From: Saprospiraceae bacterium
GTDB lineage: Bacteria; Bacteroidota; Bacteroidia; Chitinophagales; Saprospiraceae
Direction of reading: 5' to 3'
NCBI GenBank assembly: GCA_016787285.1
Contig: JAEUUV010000137.1
Coordinates: 1 to 35,700 of the forward strand
Length of the DNA: 35,700 nt
Position numbers and translations under genes: made by a program. Under the pieces are notes generated by a model. The model saw only the letters and a program-made list of their open reading frames with translations, made no database searches and had not been told where the DNA came from. This document shows, piece after piece, positions 33,301 through 35,700 of the stretch (its first letter is position 1; each line of letters opens with the position of its first letter).

Positions 33301-34186
33301 AGGTGTTACTGATACAAATTTTTACAGCGTCCACATTGAGGCCGCCCCAGGGGTAATTGGCAATGGAAATCGGTAGAGCGGCGTAGGCAAAGCGGCCGAG
33401 GAAGGCGCCGTCGGCGGCGTACACGTTGAACGAATCGGTCAGAGCGACTCCGGGCGACTTGAAGTTGAGCACCAATTTGTAGGTGCTGTCGGAGGTGCAT
33501 TCGCCTGTCTCAACGCGCAGGTCGTTGATTTGGCAGGGCGTGGGCGGGCAGGTCGGCGCTTTGAATTCGTGGACGCGGCAGCAGTTCGGGTTGTCGTTGA
33601 TGCAGATTTTGATTTTGTCCACGGCCCCGCCGCTTGCCGGGAAGTTCAGCGAAACGGGCAGTTGATTCAGCGGAAAATGTCCCAGATACTGGCCGTTGCC
33701 GGCCCATGCTTCAAACAGGGAGTTGGTAGCGCCCGCCACTTTGAAGTCGAGTTTGATTTTGTACTGGCCGTTGGGCAGGCAATCGCCCGTTTCGACCTTG
33801 ACGTCGTAGATTTCGCAGGGCGCAGACTGGCTGCAATCCGGGGCTACGAATTGTTTGATCGCGCAACAAGGAGGCGAGGCGGGGCTGTTTCCAGCCATAC
33901 ACACCTTTACGTAGCCTCCAAGGCCGACCGCAGGGAAATTGGAAATCGTGAGCGGAAGGTCACTCAGGTGGTAGGCGCCAAGCGATTTACCGTTACCGAC
34001 GAGTGTGAATTCGCTGCTCGGCGGGTTTTGCACCTTGAAATTCAGTTTCAGGGTGTACGTGGTGTCGGAGGTACAGGGACCGGCTTCGACAACCAGATCG
34101 TAAATTTCACAGGGGGCGTTTTGTGCGGCCAGCGGGAAGGCAAGGGCCAGAAGCAGAAGGAGTGAGAGAAGGTTCGGGATGCGCAT
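30329..34186 (-). CDS. Giant secreted protein of twelve Cys-rich repeats, T9SS type A substrate
   Basis: The protein has 1,285 residues. Residues 1-21 are a signal peptide (LLSLLLLLALAFPLAAQ). It then has twelve tandem modules of about 95-99 residues. A typical unit reads PCEIYDLKVETGPCNSDGTF, then NFKVQNPG, FMLWANGALYGTFPLSALPL, FPTNGGPNDVVKVCM and DCCRTLEFPVPNC. Each full unit has six Cys, which suggests disulfides. The first six modules are diverged and modules 9-11 are nearly identical. The twelfth lacks the CC pair (DCHDVFELGKVDC). The end, about 1205-1285 (LTISPNPTSTWLTVM, GRLMRSVEV, LPAGIYRLTVQS), is a type A T9SS sorting domain, so the protein should be surface-attached or released. 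I do not recognise the repeat as a named family; an adhesive or structural role is inference. Confidence 0.9.
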   Translation of the reverse strand: MRIPNLLSLLLLLALAFPLAAQNAPCEIYDLVVEAGPCTSDTTYTLKLNFKVQNPPSSEFTLVGNGKSLGAYHLSDLPLTISNFPAVGLGGYVKVCMAGNSPASPPCCAIKQFVAPDCSQSAPCEIYDVKVETGDCLPNGQYKIKLDFKVAGATNSLFEAWAGNGQYLGHFPLNQLPVSLNFPASGGAVDKIKICINDNPNCCRVHEFKAPTCPPTPCQINDLRVETGECTSDSTYKLVLNFKSPGVALTDSFNVYAADGAFLGRFAYAALPISIANYPWGGLNVDAVKICISNTCCRTLEFNVPACFYKDCGIGDIKVDVGDCIDAKTYKITLNFNLTLPTPGAGVLFEVRAGNGDSLGTFGPGALPLQLVFPRSGDATDRIKVCLINPNGVKYCCKIIEFKPPVCNTNPCPISDLKVDVGPCNSDGTYSIVINFKNSSPTPGAFGVWAGNGKFLGIFPLSALPLKIAKFPASGNAKDVVKVCLLGLNSTAPTCCLTAEFEAPDCSQNPCGIFDLNVEVGPCNNDGTFLISLKFGTLSAQGQFGVWAGNGQFLGLFPFSALPLKISNFPAGGNAVDVVKVCVFLASGPSTTCCLTKEFKAPDCGQLDCEIYDLKVETGPCNNDGTYKAIVNFKVHNPGLGSHFMLWANGNQLGVYPLTSLPLVIPNFPTDGGPNDYIKVCLINPASNIPSDCCKALEFHVPDCADKPCEIYDLKVEVSPCNSDGTFKVFVNFKVENPTSDHFMLWANGALQGTYKLSDLPLTIAPFPTNGGPNDYIKVCMVNAAGVPGDCCRSIEFAVPDCNSAPCEIYDLKVETGPCNADGTFKAIVNFKVQNPGAGTHFMLWANGALFGTFPLSALPLTIANFPTNGGPNDVVKVCILSAAGAVGNCCRTLEFPVPNCTTGPCEIYDLKVETGPCNSDGTFKAIVNFKVQNPGAGTHFMLWANGALYGTFPLSALPLTIPNFPTNGGPNDVVKVCMVNANGASGDCCRTLEFPVPNCMTGPCEIYDLKVETGPCNADGTFKAIVNFKVQNPGAGTHFMLWANGALFGTFPLSALPLTIANFPTNGGPNDYIKVCLLVPGSSQSLCCREKEFAVPDCLNKPCEIYDLNVQATPCLCGQFFALVTFEHKNGSGDGFDIVGNGKDYGTFPYNQQQPIILGPLDGDDLTEYEFVVRDHNHPDCHDVFELGKVDCNDQFATIKTADKLTISPNPTSTWLTVMAQPGTGKPAGQVLAEIRKADGRLMRSVEVANGSNFQMDVSELPAGIYRLTVQSADARMESTFVKQ
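30882..31773 (-). repeat. Three near-identical 297-bp units in the Cys-rich gene
   Basis: GGCCGGTTTCCACTTTCAGG recurs at about 31141, 31438 and 31735, a period of 297 bp or 99 codons. Units 9-11 of the protein differ at few sites. Boundaries are approximate. Confidence 0.85.
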
Positions 34187-34281
34187 GGTACATGCTGTTT
34201 GATTGGTGAACGGAAAGTAGAGTAATCGGCGGATTAAACTTGCCGGTAGGATACGGCGGCACGAAGATACGCTTCCCGGGA

Positions 34282-34304
34282 TGCCAATTTTTTACATTTT
34301 GGCA
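34282..34304 (-). terminator. Weak hairpin after the DUF2279-like gene
   Basis: TGCCAA (34282-34287) pairs with TTGGCA (34299-34304) six bases beyond the stop at 34310. The stem is only 6 bp and no T-run follows on the minus strand, so termination is uncertain. Confidence 0.3.
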
Positions 34305-34309
34305 AGATT

Positions 34310-35356
34310 TCAGAAAAACAAGGGGTGAAAACGCAGGTCTCCGCGATCGGTAAATTCGAGGGTGGGCGCCGGTATTTTGATGATGTTGATGGCTCCCGCC
34401 AGCGTGCGCAAAAAGCGGTTCCGGATGCCGAGGCGCGTGAGGTCTATGTCTAACGACAGGTAAAACTGCCGGGTACGCGGGTATTTTGCCGGATCGAGGC
34501 GGTAAATGTCGCAGTCGGGGCCTTCGCAGTTGCGGTTGCCTTTCCACTCGTAGCCTTCGCCGACGAAAATGTTGTCGGCGCCCATGCCCACGGCTACATT
34601 GAGCCAGCGGGGCAGCCAGGTAGCGCGTTCCTGGAAAAACGCCCGCGGGTTGACGGATGCCCACACGGTGAGCGCATTGTAGTTTTTCAAAAAAAGGCTG
34701 ACCGGTCCGGTGCCATACAAGGCGTTGGAGCGTTGTTGCAAGGTGGTCCAGCCGTCGCTGCCGGCGGGGCTGACCGGGTAAATGCGCTCCGCGGGGTACG
34801 AATTCGGCCAGGCGCTCATTTTCATGGTGATACGCTGTTCGCCCCAGCCCAACTCCTGCGCAAGAAACATCCCGGAGCCGAGCATGTTGAAGCCCATGTC
34901 GCTCCACGAAAAGCCCCACTGCGACGAAAAACCATCGAACATTTCCAGCGAGGTCATAATCAACTGGCTACCCGCAAAACCGAGCCAGGCGGACGTGCGC
35001 GGCTTGATACCTGTCCAGCGGGCGCCGGCAAAAATCCAGCGGCTTTCGTTGTACGACATGAGCCAGTGCCCCATTTTATCCATCTGGTTCCACTCGCCGA
35101 GGTCGTTGAAGGTGTGGAAGGTTTTGGAGGGGTAGTTGGCGTACCAGTCGTTGTGCAGGGAAATCATGGCGGCGCCATACAGCACCGTGCCGGTGGCAAG
35201 CCCGGCCCAGAGGCGGGGTTTGTGCAGGCTGTCGGCGGGCTGGAGGGAAAAGAAGTTTTGAGTTTTGGGGGTTGAGTTTTGAGTGGGGGGGACGGGCTGG
35301 GCACGCAGGGAAACGGCCAGCAGGAGCAGGAAGCACAGCGGAAAAATTCGTGGCAT
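34310..35356 (-). CDS. DUF2279-like exported protein
   Basis: The protein has 348 residues from ATG 35356, with signal peptide MPRIFPLCFLLLLAVSLRAQ; an in-frame Met at 35383 is an alternative. The mature protein starts with a low-complexity stretch (PTQNSTPKTQNFF) encoded by GTTTTGA-type repeat DNA. The body has features of DUF2279 proteins: FNDLGEWNQMDKMGHWLMSY, WLGFAGSQLIMTSLEMFDGF, WGFSWSDMGFNMLGSGMFLAQ and, at the end, LSLDIDLTRLGIRNRFLRTL with INIIKIPAPTLEF. Helical pairs followed by beta segments suggest an envelope protein. The function is unknown. It lies 124 nt upstream of the Cys-rich protein gene on the same strand. Confidence 0.78.
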   Translation of the reverse strand: MPRIFPLCFLLLLAVSLRAQPVPPTQNSTPKTQNFFSLQPADSLHKPRLWAGLATGTVLYGAAMISLHNDWYANYPSKTFHTFNDLGEWNQMDKMGHWLMSYNESRWIFAGARWTGIKPRTSAWLGFAGSQLIMTSLEMFDGFSSQWGFSWSDMGFNMLGSGMFLAQELGWGEQRITMKMSAWPNSYPAERIYPVSPAGSDGWTTLQQRSNALYGTGPVSLFLKNYNALTVWASVNPRAFFQERATWLPRWLNVAVGMGADNIFVGEGYEWKGNRNCEGPDCDIYRLDPAKYPRTRQFYLSLDIDLTRLGIRNRFLRTLAGAINIIKIPAPTLEFTDRGDLRFHPLFF

Positions 35357-35395
35357 ATTTTCAAAAAACAGCAAGAACCGCACCGAAAAAGCATC

Positions 35396-35428
35396 AAACC
35401 TTCCAGGTTTTAAAAACCTGGAGGGTTT
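35396..35428. repeat. Palindrome between the dgkA-like and DUF2279-like genes
   Basis: A 16-bp arm (35396-35411) is inverted at 35413-35428 with one mismatch, around AAACCTTCCAGGTTTT. It lies 27 nt downstream of the dgkA-like stop on the minus strand and may serve as a terminator, though it lacks a T-run. Similar short palindromes are common between genes in this phylum. Confidence 0.75.
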
Positions 35429-35455
35429 ACCGCCCGATGAAAAAAGTGTCGTTTA

Positions 35456-35700
35456 TCATCTTGAATTCACCACCCAAACCCACAGTTTCGGCAAAAAAAT
35501 CACTGTTCCTACGACTGCCGCCCCAATGGTCGCCACCAACACCGCCCCTGCAGCCGCATCTTTCACCTTTCCTGCTAACGGATGGTACTCGGGCGAAACC
35601 AAATCGGTCAGGTATTCCAGCGCCGTGTTCACTGCCTCCAGCGCGAGTACGAGTGCCATGCACAAAACGGCTGCCAACCACTCCATCCGGGAGATTTCCA
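35456..35700 (-). CDS. dgkA: Diacylglycerol/undecaprenol kinase, DgkA family (partial)
   Basis: Only the C-terminal 80 or so residues are visible; the frame stays open to the window edge, so the Met at 35686 is probably internal. Visible family features are ISRMEWLAAVLCMALVLALE followed by AVNTALEYLTDLV, in which the ExxNTxxE segment is the DgkA active-site motif. Next come HPLAGKVKDAAAGAVLVATI with the conserved KDxxAGAV, and a last hydrophobic helix. DgkA-family enzymes are small trimeric inner-membrane kinases that phosphorylate diacylglycerol or undecaprenol. Which lipid is used cannot be told from this part. Confidence 0.9.
   Translation of the reverse strand, partial: EISRMEWLAAVLCMALVLALEAVNTALEYLTDLVSPEYHPLAGKVKDAAAGAVLVATIGAAVVGTVIFLPKLWVWVVNSR

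Overview
The window looks like a chromosomal segment of a gliding-type member of the Bacteroidota, probably from the Saprospiria. That placement is inferred from several things seen in the sequence: SprB-repeat proteins, a PorP/SprF-family protein, type IX secretion (T9SS) sorting domains of both type A and type B, Bacteroidota-type -7 promoter boxes (TAnnTTTG), and an effector-associated domain of the EAD11 type. There is no tRNA, rRNA, CRISPR array or prophage. A possible IS1182-like transposase is cut by the left edge, and a DgkA-family kinase is cut by the right edge.

Layout. 1-2165: start of a probable transposase, 4-hydroxyphenylpyruvate dioxygenase (hppD) with a clear terminator, and an OmpR-family response regulator. 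A 10-bp-phased TACAC triplet lies between the regulator and the divergent next gene. 2222-13641: a secreted caspase-like protein (C14 fold), a 2,428-residue SprB-type adhesin containing ten near-identical 225-bp repeats, and a PorP/SprF protein, all rightward. 13645-18123: the most unusual block. It holds a four-helix membrane protein with a C-terminal EAD11-like domain, a secreted M48-like HExxH protease, an EAD11 protein fused to a CHAT domain whose catalytic His and Cys both appear to be lost, and a second exported HExxH protein of the DUF2268 type. A perfect 49-bp inverted repeat sits in the middle of the block. 18233-22572: a membrane-anchored REC-AraC regulator without a kinase, a GH53 endo-galactanase lipoprotein and glycerol kinase. 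22573-22960: a nested palindromic repeat cluster with 9-bp tandem repeats. 22961-28077: a propeller/SprB-like/OmpA surface protein and an unrecognised conserved protein. 28265-30135: a small membrane protein, a TetR regulator and an overlapping alpha/beta hydrolase of haloalkane dehalogenase type. 30329-35356: a giant T9SS substrate built of 12 Cys-rich units of about 99 residues, and a DUF2279-type outer protein.

How the genes may work together. The adhesin and the PorP/SprF protein match the known SprB-SprF arrangement, in which SprF-like proteins help export or anchor SprB-like adhesins through T9SS. The two EAD11-bearing proteins, separated by one gene, suggest a two-part signalling pair. 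Homotypic EAD contact would couple a catalytically dead CHAT protein in the cytoplasm to an integral membrane protein. With flanking proteases and a secreted caspase-like protein nearby, this is the best candidate here for an undescribed conflict or cell-death system. That reading is inference from domain content only.
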